Source: Sphingomonadales bacterium (GTDB lineage: Bacteria; Pseudomonadota; Alphaproteobacteria; Sphingomonadales; Sphingomonadaceae). Taken from it: DNA of 13,199 bases. The stretch lies in NCBI GenBank assembly GCA_004292705.1, contig RDXA01000369.1, positions 1 through 13,199 on the forward strand, read 5' to 3'. The notes beneath the pieces are model-generated. The model was not told the DNA's origin. It was given only the letters and a program-made list of their open reading frames with translations, and searched no databases. Below, piece by piece: positions 6,875 to 12,791 of the stretch (positions within the stretch are counted from its first letter, which is position 1; the number at the start of each line of letters is the position of its first letter). Position numbers and translations under genes: made by a program.

Positions 6875-7804
6875 ATGACCATCAGCTTCAAGGACAAGGT
6901 CGCCATCGTCACTGGTGCAGGCGGCGGGCTCGGCAAGGCCTATGCGCTCGAACTCGCCCGGCGCGGGGCTAAGGTGGTGGTCAATGACCTCGGCGGCTCG
7001 CGCGACGGCACCGGAACATCGGATGCGGCCGCGCAGGTCGTCGCCGAGATCGAAGCGATGGGCGGCGAAGCGATCGCCAATGGCGGATCGGTCACCGAAT
7101 TCGAGCAAATGGAAAAGATGGTCGCCGACGCCAAGCAGAAGTGGGGCGGCGTGCACATCCTCATCAACAACGCCGGCGTGCTGCGCGACAAGACCTTCGT
7201 CAAGATGGACCCGGCCGACTTCGAATTCGTCGTCAAGGTGCACCTCACCGGTTCGGCCTTCGCCACCAAGGCGTGCTGGGAGCTGATGCGTGAGCAGGGC
7301 TATGGCCGCATCCTGATGACCGCGTCCTCGACCGGTCTGTTCGGCAATTTCGGCCAGGCGAACTATGGCGCGGCCAAGCTGGGTCTGGCGGGTCTGACCA
7401 AGACGCTCGCTCTTGAAGGCGCGAAGTACAACGTCCGCTGCAACACCCTGTCACCGGTCGCGGGCACCCGCATGACCGAGGATCTGTTCCCCGAGGAAGC
7501 CTTCAAGCTTTTTGCGCCCGAGAACGTCGTGCCCGCCGCGCTGTTCCTCGTCAGCGAGGACGCGCCGACCAACGCCATCGTTGGCGCAGGCGCGGGCGGC
7601 TATCACTCCTCGTGGACGGTGATGAACGACGCTGTGTGGCTGCCGGAAGGCGAGCGCACGCTGGAAGGCTTCGCCGCGCGCTGGGAGGAGATCAATGCCT
7701 TCACCAACCTCATCGCCCCGCAATCGGGCAGCGAGCAATCAGGCAACATCCTGAAGGCGATGCAGAAGGTCACCGGCACCGGTCCTGCCAGCGCGCGCGG
7801 GTAA
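6875..7804 (+). CDS. MFE-2/HSD17B4-like short-chain dehydrogenase, (3R)-hydroxyacyl-CoA dehydrogenase type
   Basis: A 309-residue NAD-dependent Rossmann-fold oxidoreductase that closely resembles the N-terminal dehydrogenase domain of eukaryotic peroxisomal multifunctional enzyme 2. TGAGGGLG (13-20) is the cofactor loop, VVVNDLGG (35-41 region) selects NAD, and NNAG is at 98-101. The catalytic triad Ser151, Tyr164 and Lys168 lies in TASSTGLFGNFGQANYGAAK, at the same numbers as in human HSD17B4. The extended C-terminal part (about 240-309), with the RTLEGFAARWEEI segment, also follows that family and not short SDRs. It probably oxidises 3-hydroxyacyl-CoA, or a steroid-like substrate, in fatty-acid or sterol breakdown. 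The hydratase and SCP-2 domains of the eukaryotic fusion are absent. The ATG at 6875 has AGGAGA (6863-6868), 6 nt upstream. It appears monocistronic: a palindrome lies upstream and a terminator follows. Confidence 0.9.
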   Translation: MTISFKDKVAIVTGAGGGLGKAYALELARRGAKVVVNDLGGSRDGTGTSDAAAQVVAEIEAMGGEAIANGGSVTEFEQMEKMVADAKQKWGGVHILINNAGVLRDKTFVKMDPADFEFVVKVHLTGSAFATKACWELMREQGYGRILMTASSTGLFGNFGQANYGAAKLGLAGLTKTLALEGAKYNVRCNTLSPVAGTRMTEDLFPEEAFKLFAPENVVPAALFLVSEDAPTNAIVGAGAGGYHSSWTVMNDAVWLPEGERTLEGFAARWEEINAFTNLIAPQSGSEQSGNILKAMQKVTGTGPASARG

Positions 7805-7823
7805 TTGATCGCAGCATTTGCAG

Positions 7824-7862
7824 AAAGGGGCTCCCCCGCAGCAATGCGGGTGGAGCCCTTTT
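7824..7862 (+). terminator. Strong intrinsic terminator after the SDR gene
   Basis: A long stem runs from AAAGGGGCTCC (7824-7834) through CCCGCA to a GCAA tetraloop (7841-7844), then back through TGCGGG and, after one bulged T at 7851, GGAGCCCTTTT. The final TTTT at 7859-7862 is both the stem base and the U-tract. It begins 19 nt after the dehydrogenase stop. The A-rich left edge means it could also act on transcripts from the other strand. Confidence 0.88.
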
Positions 7863-7888
7863 CTTGGACCGCCCGAAGACAATGCCAG

Positions 7889-7916
7889 TTAGTGTATTGA
7901 CACAGCAATACACTAA
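7889..7916. promoter_or_regulatory. 28-bp perfect inverted repeat overlapping a TTGACA hexamer, candidate operator/promoter
   Basis: TTAGTGTATTG (7889-7899) and CAATACACTAA (7906-7916) are exact reverse complements, 11 bp each, around the spacer ACACAG. A perfect consensus -35 hexamer TTGACA (7897-7902) straddles the left arm and spacer. At 17 nt the -10 would fall near 7920, where the match is poor. The element ends 45 nt before the start of the small membrane protein gene. A dimeric repressor site covering the -35 box is the simplest reading. GTGTA/TACAC arms occur in several GntR-type operators, but I cannot name the protein. Confidence 0.6.
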
Positions 7917-7961
7917 GTGCATCTCACCGTTTGTCAGACGATGCAGCGAGAGGCGCGGCCA

Positions 7962-8354
7962 GTGAACACGCTTACTGCCCCGCCTAAGAGCCCACCGCAT
8001 CTGGCACAGCGCTTGATCATCATTGCGCTGGCGAGCCTGTTTATCTTTTACCACGTCACGATGTTGGCCGATTTCGTGCGCGGGGATGATCTGACCAGCG
8101 ACGCGCTCTATAACTGCGTTCAGGCAGCCCTGCGCGTGGGGATCATTGTCAGCCTCGCCCTTGTGGTTCTGGGGAAGCGCTTCGCGCTTTGGACAATGTG
8201 GTTCAGCATCGGCGGCTTGATCATGACCCACTATTGGGCTCATTTCGGCATGGTGGAGGCAGACTTCACCATCGGTCGCCATCCGCTTTCCTATCTCAAG
8301 GGCCTGCTAATGCCCTCGATCGTCACAATGGCATTCTTGTATCGACGGCGCTGA
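7962..8354 (+). CDS. Small four-helix membrane protein of unknown function
   Basis: I do not recognise this 130-residue protein. It has about four hydrophobic segments, at roughly residues 18-38, 53-71, 75-95 and 108-127, joined by short loops, and ends in a basic YRRR tail that suggests a cytoplasmic C-terminus. Aromatic and His residues cluster in the third helix and following loop (MTHYWAHFGM), but no known motif stands out. The GTG at 7962 is chosen because GAGAGG (7948-7953) is 8 nt upstream. An in-frame ATG at 7941 and a GTG at 7917 have no ribosome site, and 7917 touches the inverted repeat. It is a single-gene unit: a terminator lies before it and the DUF2794 gene converges 15 nt after it. 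The long palindrome just upstream suggests specific repression. Confidence 0.72.
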   Translation: MNTLTAPPKSPPHLAQRLIIIALASLFIFYHVTMLADFVRGDDLTSDALYNCVQAALRVGIIVSLALVVLGKRFALWTMWFSIGGLIMTHYWAHFGMVEADFTIGRHPLSYLKGLLMPSIVTMAFLYRRR

Positions 8355-8369
8355 AGCGGATTTTGCCGC

Positions 8370-8732
8370 CTAATCCACTGCCTTCACCAGCCGCCGCTCC
8401 ATCGGCGCGAGGACATTGGCGAGATCATGGCCGCGTTTGAGCACCTGACCATGCTCGCCGAACAGCGTCCACATGCCCTGCTTCCCTCGCAGCGCAGGGC
8501 GTTTCTCCAGCCGCGCCTGCGGACGCTCGGCGGTGCGGCGGAAGGCGGCGAACGTGGCGGCGTGGCGGGTGAAGTCCATCGCGTAGTCACGCCACTCCCC
8601 GGCGGCGACCATGCGACCGTAGAGGTCGAGAATACGCATCAATTCCGGCCGCTCGAAACCAACCTGGTCCGCTCCGCCGCGCGGAAAGGGAACCACCTGT
8701 CCGGGCATCCCGGGCGAATGCGGTGCCGCCAT
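8370..8732 (-). CDS. DUF2794 domain-containing protein
   Basis: A 120-residue protein matching the alphaproteobacterial DUF2794 family. The diagnostic stretch is FERPELMRILDLYGRMVAAG followed by EWRDYAMDF, then FRRTAERPQARLEKRP and a final GHDLANVLAPMERRLVKAVD. No enzymatic motif, signal peptide or membrane helix is visible, and the family has no function I know of. The high charge and Arg-rich centre suggest a soluble cytoplasmic protein. It is the last gene of the DUF2066-hdaA-cysE cluster and starts 8 nt after the cysE stop; its ribosome site is weak (AAGGA about 12 nt upstream, inside the end of cysE), so translation may be coupled to cysE. The downstream membrane-protein gene converges with only 15 nt between the stops and no obvious terminator. 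Confidence 0.85.
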   Translation of the reverse strand: MAAPHSPGMPGQVVPFPRGGADQVGFERPELMRILDLYGRMVAAGEWRDYAMDFTRHAATFAAFRRTAERPQARLEKRPALRGKQGMWTLFGEHGQVLKRGHDLANVLAPMERRLVKAVD

Positions 8733-8740
8733 GCCCGCGC

Positions 8741-9490
8741 TCAGTCCTTGGTGCCGCTCTTGCGCACGCGCACCGGTTGCGCCGGCGGCGCCGGGGCAGC
8801 GTCGCGCTCGGCCAGCATTGCCTTCATCAGAGCCATCTCTTCACGCATTGCAGCGATCTCGGCCTCGAGTTTCTCCACGCAATCCCCGCGCGGGCGGCCC
8901 TTCTCGTCACACGGCGGATCATCGCAGGGTGTGCCATAGGGGATGAATTCGCGGAGCCATTCCTCGGCTGGAACCAGCGTCGAGCGGGCCTTGAGACCGA
9001 TCATCGTCGCCCCCGCAGGCACATCATCAGTCACCACTGCATTGGCACCCACCCGGGCGCGCTCCCCGATGGTGATCGGCCCGATGATCTGCGCGCCAGA
9101 ACCGATGATGACATTGTCCTTCAACGTCGGGTGGCGCTTGCCGCCTTTGCCGTTGGCAGGATTGGTCCCGCCCAGCGTCACACATTGGTAGATCGTGACA
9201 TTGTCGCCAATCTCCGCCGTCTCGCCGATCACGGTAAAGCCATGATCGATGAAGAAATTCTTGCCGATGGTGGCGCCGGGGTGGATGTCGATGGCGGTGA
9301 GCAGCCGCGAAAAGTGGTTCACGAAACGCGCGAAGAAATAGAGCCGCGCCTCGAACAGCCAGTGAGCGATGCGATGAAAGCCCAGCGCCCAGACGCCGGG
9401 ATAGAGCAGGATTTCCCAGCGCGAGCGCGGCGCGGGGTCGCGGGCGCGCACCGAGTCCAGATAGCTGATCAGTTGTTCGACCATCGCCAC
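8741..9490 (-). CDS. cysE: Serine O-acetyltransferase with cysteine-bearing C-terminal tail
   Basis: A 249-residue acetyltransferase that makes O-acetylserine from serine and acetyl-CoA, the committed step of cysteine synthesis in the cytoplasm. It is the short EpsC/CysE type, lacking the long N-terminal helical domain of E. coli CysE. Predicted catalytic residues are Asp68 in DIHPGATIG and His83 in IDHGFTVIGE, with the same 15-residue spacing as E. coli Asp143/His158. Hexapeptide repeats follow through YQCVTLGGTNPANGKGGKRH and IGAGA-type turns to about residue 172. After the domain comes an unusual tail: PYGTPCDDPPC with a further Cys at 204, a charged helix with coiled-coil character (about 205-230), then a Pro/Ala-rich basic end. 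The GTG at 9490 has GGTGGGA 6 nt upstream; an ATG two codons later is an alternative. It lies 39 nt behind hdaA. Confidence 0.93.
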   Translation of the reverse strand: MAMVEQLISYLDSVRARDPAPRSRWEILLYPGVWALGFHRIAHWLFEARLYFFARFVNHFSRLLTAIDIHPGATIGKNFFIDHGFTVIGETAEIGDNVTIYQCVTLGGTNPANGKGGKRHPTLKDNVIIGSGAQIIGPITIGERARVGANAVVTDDVPAGATMIGLKARSTLVPAEEWLREFIPYGTPCDDPPCDEKGRPRGDCVEKLEAEIAAMREEMALMKAMLAERDAAPAPPAQPVRVRKSGTKD

Positions 9491-9529
9491 TCATCATCCC
9501 ACCAAAGTGCGGCCAATGCAATCAAGCCG

Positions 9530-10183
9530 CTACAGCAGGCGCTGCTGCTCCGGGCCGTGAAGTGCCTCCAGCGCAGCGCGCCACACAGACATGGTGGCGG
9601 GTGTCTGGCGTTCAAGGGAGATGCGGTCGATTGCCGCAACCAGCGCCTCGATCGCGGCAAAGCTGCGCTCCGTGCGCGGGACCAGATACTCGGCCGCGCC
9701 TTCGGGCAGGCTGAGACCGCGCTGTTCGGCATGGGCGAAGATCAGCTCGCCCGCCAGCACATCATCGGGCGCGGCAATGGCCAGTTGCAGCGAGCCGCCA
9801 ATGCGCGAGGCAAGGTCTGGCAAGGCAATCTGCCACCCCCCATTATCCGGATCGGCATTGGCGATCAGCAACAGTGCTCCGCCTTCACGCGGGCCGCCCT
9901 GCTGAACCGCATTCCAGCGGTGGAACAACGTGGTCTCGTCGACCCTATCGGCATCGTCGATCACCTCGATCAGCGCGGAGCCAAGCAGCCCATGTACCCA
10001 GCGTCCGAGCAGGCTCTTGCCCGAACGCGGGGGGCCCGTGAGCACGGCTACATGGAACGGCCAACGCTCCGGCATCTGCAAGGCATCGATCACCGCAGTA
10101 TTGGCCTGGCCGACCACAATCCGCTGCATACCGACGGGCACCCGCGCGGTCAGCGGCAAGGCGATCTGAGACGGCTCGCTCAC
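9530..10183 (-). CDS. hdaA: DnaA-related regulatory inactivator HdaA
   Basis: A 217-residue AAA+ protein that, with the DNA polymerase sliding clamp, promotes ATP hydrolysis by DnaA to prevent re-initiation of replication. The N-terminus carries QIALPL (residues 6-11), matching the clamp-binding motif of Hda/HdaA (QLSLPL in E. coli), which fixes the GTG at 10183 as the start. Then come Walker A GPPRSGKS (50-57), Walker B VIDDAD (74-79), a sensor I region LLLIANADP, the arginine-finger segment LPDLASRIGG (Arg127) and a C-terminal sensor II helix beginning PRTERSFAAIEAL. It has no DnaA domain IV DNA-binding region, so it is not DnaA itself. An extended frame to 10288 has no start supported by a ribosome site. 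The gene begins 13 nt after the DUF2066 gene stops, with no clear Shine-Dalgarno, suggesting coupled translation. Confidence 0.88.
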   Translation of the reverse strand: MSEPSQIALPLTARVPVGMQRIVVGQANTAVIDALQMPERWPFHVAVLTGPPRSGKSLLGRWVHGLLGSALIEVIDDADRVDETTLFHRWNAVQQGGPREGGALLLIANADPDNGGWQIALPDLASRIGGSLQLAIAAPDDVLAGELIFAHAEQRGLSLPEGAAEYLVPRTERSFAAIEALVAAIDRISLERQTPATMSVWRAALEALHGPEQQRLL

Positions 10184-10196
10184 GGTGCCAAGGCCA

Positions 10197-11486
10197 TTAC
10201 CGGCTGATGGCGAGCGCGTTGGCCCCGCGCCGCACGCCGAACCCGCGCGCTTCGAGCGCCGCAGCGAGTTCTTCGAGCGATCCGGCATAGGTCACGGCCA
10301 TCACCGATGTGCCGCCGATCGCAGTGCTGGTCACACCAACCGCGCGCACGCCGCCGGTGCCTCGCACCGCGCCCAGCGCTGCATCGAAAGCGGCAGCATC
10401 GGGGGTTGTGAACTGGACGGTGATGGTGCGCAGTTGGATCTCCCCCGGCTCGATGCCGGTGACCGGCACCGACTCGATGCGCGGTACGATGCCACTGGCC
10501 AACGCCGCCTCGGCTGACCGGCGCGCCTGCGCGGCCCGGCCGATCTCGATCAGGCGCTGGATGGCAGGATCGATCTCGCCTCCGGCCCCAAGCCTCAGGG
10601 TAGGATCGGGACGCAGCTTGCCGGCACTCAGCGCACCCGTGAAAATCAGGTCCATCCGCTCCACAGCCTCGGCGAGCATCGCCGAGACGCCATCCGGGGT
10701 GCTGGCCTTCAATGTAAAGGTTTCGAGCGGGCGACTGTCGGGGCCATAACGCGCGGTGAATGTCCCGGTCACGGGCCCACCGGGAAACTGGTGTTCGAGC
10801 CGGGCAAAGGCCATGAGCACATCGGTTGCGCCGTATTGATCGAGCGTCGAACGCCACCACGCGCGGCTGCGCCGGCTTGCCTGCCCGAAATTGACCAGCA
10901 GCGAATCGCCCCCGGCCCCGGAGAGACGCACATAATCAATGCGGCTGGCCCCGGGGTTGAACTCGGCCCAGGCGCGCTGCCACGGATTGCGCTGTTCAAA
11001 GGTGATGTAGGCCCCGCCCGTTTCCTGCACCGGGATCAGCAGCAGCGGCGCCGAACGCGCGGCCTGCTGCGCCCCGCCGAGGTAGCTGCCTGCGCGCTGA
11101 CGATCGAACACCACGCCGAGCGTTGCGATATAGCGCCGCGGGCCCAAACGCTCGCGCTCGATCACAATGGCCGAGACGAGCCCCTGGAGCTGACCGTCGG
11201 AGAGCTTGGGGCCCTTGAGCTTCTCCCACGCCTTGCGTTGCGCCTCGCGCCAGCCATTGGCGCGCGCGTCCTCCGCGCTTTTGCCTTGCACATCGACGGC
11301 AATGCCCCTGACCTCGATATCGGCGCTGGCGGCAGTCGGTGCGATGCCGCGCTCGCCCGCCACCTGCGCCAGCAGCGCATAGCCGCCGCCCAGCAGCGCC
11401 AGCGCGAGGGCCGCAGCGCCGAGCCAACGCCGCAGGGGGCGATGAGGGGCGGCATCCGGGCCTCGAAGGGAAAGCGTCGCGCTCAT
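10197..11486 (-). CDS. DUF2066 domain-containing membrane-anchored protein
   Basis: A 429-residue protein. A basic N-terminus (RPLRRW) and one hydrophobic helix at about residues 21-40 predict a signal anchor or uncleaved export signal, with the rest in the periplasm. DUF2066 features are visible in the first half: SAEDARANGWREAQRKAWEK, the RRYIATLGVVFD strand and PLLLIPV followed by a Trp-containing segment NPWQRAWAEF. The second half, rich in Ala and Gly with several ITVQFTTPDAAAF-like strands, is less recognisable. Function is unknown. The ATG at 11486 gives a sensible membrane segment; only a distant AAGGA is seen upstream, so initiation is uncertain by a few codons. The gene heads the cluster with hdaA and diverges from purM, the starts being 69 nt apart; both promoters must be squeezed into that space. 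Confidence 0.8.
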   Translation of the reverse strand: MSATLSLRGPDAAPHRPLRRWLGAAALALALLGGGYALLAQVAGERGIAPTAASADIEVRGIAVDVQGKSAEDARANGWREAQRKAWEKLKGPKLSDGQLQGLVSAIVIERERLGPRRYIATLGVVFDRQRAGSYLGGAQQAARSAPLLLIPVQETGGAYITFEQRNPWQRAWAEFNPGASRIDYVRLSGAGGDSLLVNFGQASRRSRAWWRSTLDQYGATDVLMAFARLEHQFPGGPVTGTFTARYGPDSRPLETFTLKASTPDGVSAMLAEAVERMDLIFTGALSAGKLRPDPTLRLGAGGEIDPAIQRLIEIGRAAQARRSAEAALASGIVPRIESVPVTGIEPGEIQLRTITVQFTTPDAAAFDAALGAVRGTGGVRAVGVTSTAIGGTSVMAVTYAGSLEELAAALEARGFGVRRGANALAISR

Positions 11487-11555
11487 GGGGAAAATCGCCT
11501 GTCCTTTGCCCAATGGCGAGTGGAATTCCAAGCGCGAAAGGCTATGGGCCTCTGC

Positions 11556-12677
11556 ATGACTCCGGGGACAAACGACGAAACAGCGCCGCAAGGCACCGGT
11601 TACACCTATGCCGACGCAGGCGTATCGATCGCGGCGGGCAATGCGCTGGTGAAAGCCATCGCCCCGCTGGCGAAGGCGACCGCGCGCCCGGGAGCGACCA
11701 GCGAGCTCGGCGGGTTCGGCGGGTTCTTCGACCCCAAGGCGGCCGGCTACACCGATCCGCTGCTGGTCGCGGCCAATGACGGCGTGGGCACCAAGCTGAA
11801 GCTGGCGATCGAGCATGACCGGCACGACACCGTCGGCATCGATCTGGTCGCGATGTGCGTCAACGATCTGATCGTGCAGGGCGCAGAGCCGCTGTTCTTC
11901 CTCGACTATTTCGCCACCGGCAAGCTGGAGAACGGGGTCGCCGAGCGGGTGATCGCGGGGATTGCCGAGGGCTGCAAAATGGCCGGATGCGCGCTGATCG
12001 GCGGCGAGACGGCGGAGATGCCGGGGATGTATGCGGCAGGCGATTACGATCTTGCCGGCTTCTGCGTCGGCGCGGTCGAACGCGGCGAGCAGTTGACGGG
12101 CGACAAGGTCGCGCCCGGCGATGTGTTGCTGGGGCTGGCCTCCTCTGGCGTCCATTCCAACGGCTATTCGCTGGTGCGCCGCCTGGCGGCGGACAAGGGC
12201 TGGAAGCTGAACCGCCCCGCCCTGTTCGATCAGGAGCAATTGCTGATCGACGCGTTGATTGCCCCGACGCGCATCTATGTCGCCAGCCTGCTGCCGCTGA
12301 TCCGCGAAGGCCAGATCAACGCGCTCGCCCACATCACCGGCGGCGGGCTGCTCGAGAACATCCCGCGCATTCTGCCCGATGGTGCCCACGCCCATGTCGA
12401 TGCCGACCTGTGGCCCCAGCCGCGCCTGATGGCCTTCCTGCAGGCGCAGGGCCATATCGAGCCGGAAGAAATGGCGCGCACCTTCAACTGCGGGGTCGGC
12501 ATGGTGCTGGCCGTAAGCGCGGCGAATGTGGCCGAGGTCACTGCAAGGCTCGAAGCGGCAGGCGAGACCGTGTTCCCGGTCGGCCGGATCGAAGCGGGCG
12601 AGAAGGGCTGCACCGTGCGCGGATCGGTGGAAACGTGGGCAGCGAAAGCTGACTGGAGCGCGACGCATGCGGGGTGA
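11556..12677 (+). CDS. purM: Phosphoribosylformylglycinamidine cyclo-ligase (AIR synthetase)
   Basis: A 373-residue cytoplasmic enzyme that closes the imidazole ring in purine synthesis, using ATP to turn FGAM into AIR. Family motifs in order: YADAGVSIAAGNALVKAI, ELGGFGGFFDP, the nucleotide- and metal-binding NDGVGTKLKLA (about residues 74-84), IDLVAMCVNDLIVQGAEPLF and DYFATGKLE, GGETAEMPGMY, SSGVHSNGYSLVRR, HITGGGLLENIPRILPDG and FNCGVGMVLAV. Length is normal for the family. Two ATGs compete: 11544, with GAAAGG only 2 nt before it, and 11556, with the same AAGG 14 nt before it. I prefer 11556, but neither spacing is ideal. purN follows on the same strand after 114 nt that contain an inverted repeat pair, matching the common purM-purN arrangement. 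Confidence 0.96.
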   Translation: MTPGTNDETAPQGTGYTYADAGVSIAAGNALVKAIAPLAKATARPGATSELGGFGGFFDPKAAGYTDPLLVAANDGVGTKLKLAIEHDRHDTVGIDLVAMCVNDLIVQGAEPLFFLDYFATGKLENGVAERVIAGIAEGCKMAGCALIGGETAEMPGMYAAGDYDLAGFCVGAVERGEQLTGDKVAPGDVLLGLASSGVHSNGYSLVRRLAADKGWKLNRPALFDQEQLLIDALIAPTRIYVASLLPLIREGQINALAHITGGGLLENIPRILPDGAHAHVDADLWPQPRLMAFLQAQGHIEPEEMARTFNCGVGMVLAVSAANVAEVTARLEAAGETVFPVGRIEAGEKGCTVRGSVETWAAKADWSATHAG

Positions 12678-12689
12678 CGCTACCATGTC

Positions 12690-12722
12690 CCCCTCCCGCT
12701 TGCGGGAGGGGTTAGGGGTGGG
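12690..12722 (+). repeat. REP-like 33-bp repeat, copy 1 (between purM and purN)
   Basis: The unit begins with the palindrome CCCCTCCCGC, TT, GCGGGAGGGG (12690-12711) and continues into GTTAGGGGTGGG-type sequence. It starts 12 nt after the purM stop. Copy 2 at 12755-12787 is its reverse complement with 31 of 33 positions matching. GC-rich palindromes of this CCCTCCCGC type are frequent intergenic repeats in sphingomonad genomes; that comparison is from general knowledge. Confidence 0.85.
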
Positions 12723-12754
12723 CCATTCACAACTGCTTCGTCACTCTCCCAATT

Positions 12755-12787
12755 CCCACCCCCAGCCCCTCCCGCAAGCGGGAGGGG
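12755..12787 (-). repeat. REP-like 33-bp repeat, copy 2, inverted
   Basis: Reverse complement of copy 1 with two differences (the GCTGGGGG stretch against GTTAGGGG), 32 nt away. Its palindrome CCCCTCCCGC, AA, GCGGGAGGGG occupies 12766-12787. The pair can fold either as two separate 10-bp hairpins or as one long stem of about 33 bp with a 32-nt loop. It ends 4 nt before the purN start codon. Confidence 0.85.
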
Positions 12788-12790
12788 AGG
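12781..12790 (+). promoter_or_regulatory. purN ribosome binding site inside the repeat arm
   Basis: GGAGGGGAGG lies directly before the GTG at 12792. The GGAGG at 12781-12785, 6 nt from the start, is the best-placed Shine-Dalgarno and is part of the right arm of repeat copy 2, so it would be base-paired in either folded form. Confidence 0.7.
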
Positions 12791-12791
12791 C

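Noticed and set aside
5840..7243. A 467-codon minus-strand open frame across gph and the start of the SDR gene
   Set aside because: It lies opposite two well-supported genes and shows no motif; its composition is that of an antisense shadow.
8723..10207. A 494-codon plus-strand open frame opposite cysE and hdaA
   Set aside because: CysE and HdaA are unambiguous on the minus strand. The antisense protein is rich in Arg, His and Gly and matches nothing I know.
10791..11543. Upstream extension of the purM frame through the DUF2066 gene
   Set aside because: PurM homology begins around 11590. The extension overlaps the DUF2066 coding region antisense and is an artefact of few stop codons in GC-rich DNA.
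11487..12686. Upstream extension of the DUF2066 frame opposite purM
   Set aside because: The hydrophobic anchor follows the ATG at 11486, and the longer version would be antisense to nearly all of purM.
12690..12787. The paired GC-rich palindromes as a CRISPR array or an intrinsic terminator
   Set aside because: There are only two copies, in inverted orientation, without regular spacers or cas genes, and no T-tract follows either hairpin. A REP-like repeat fits better.
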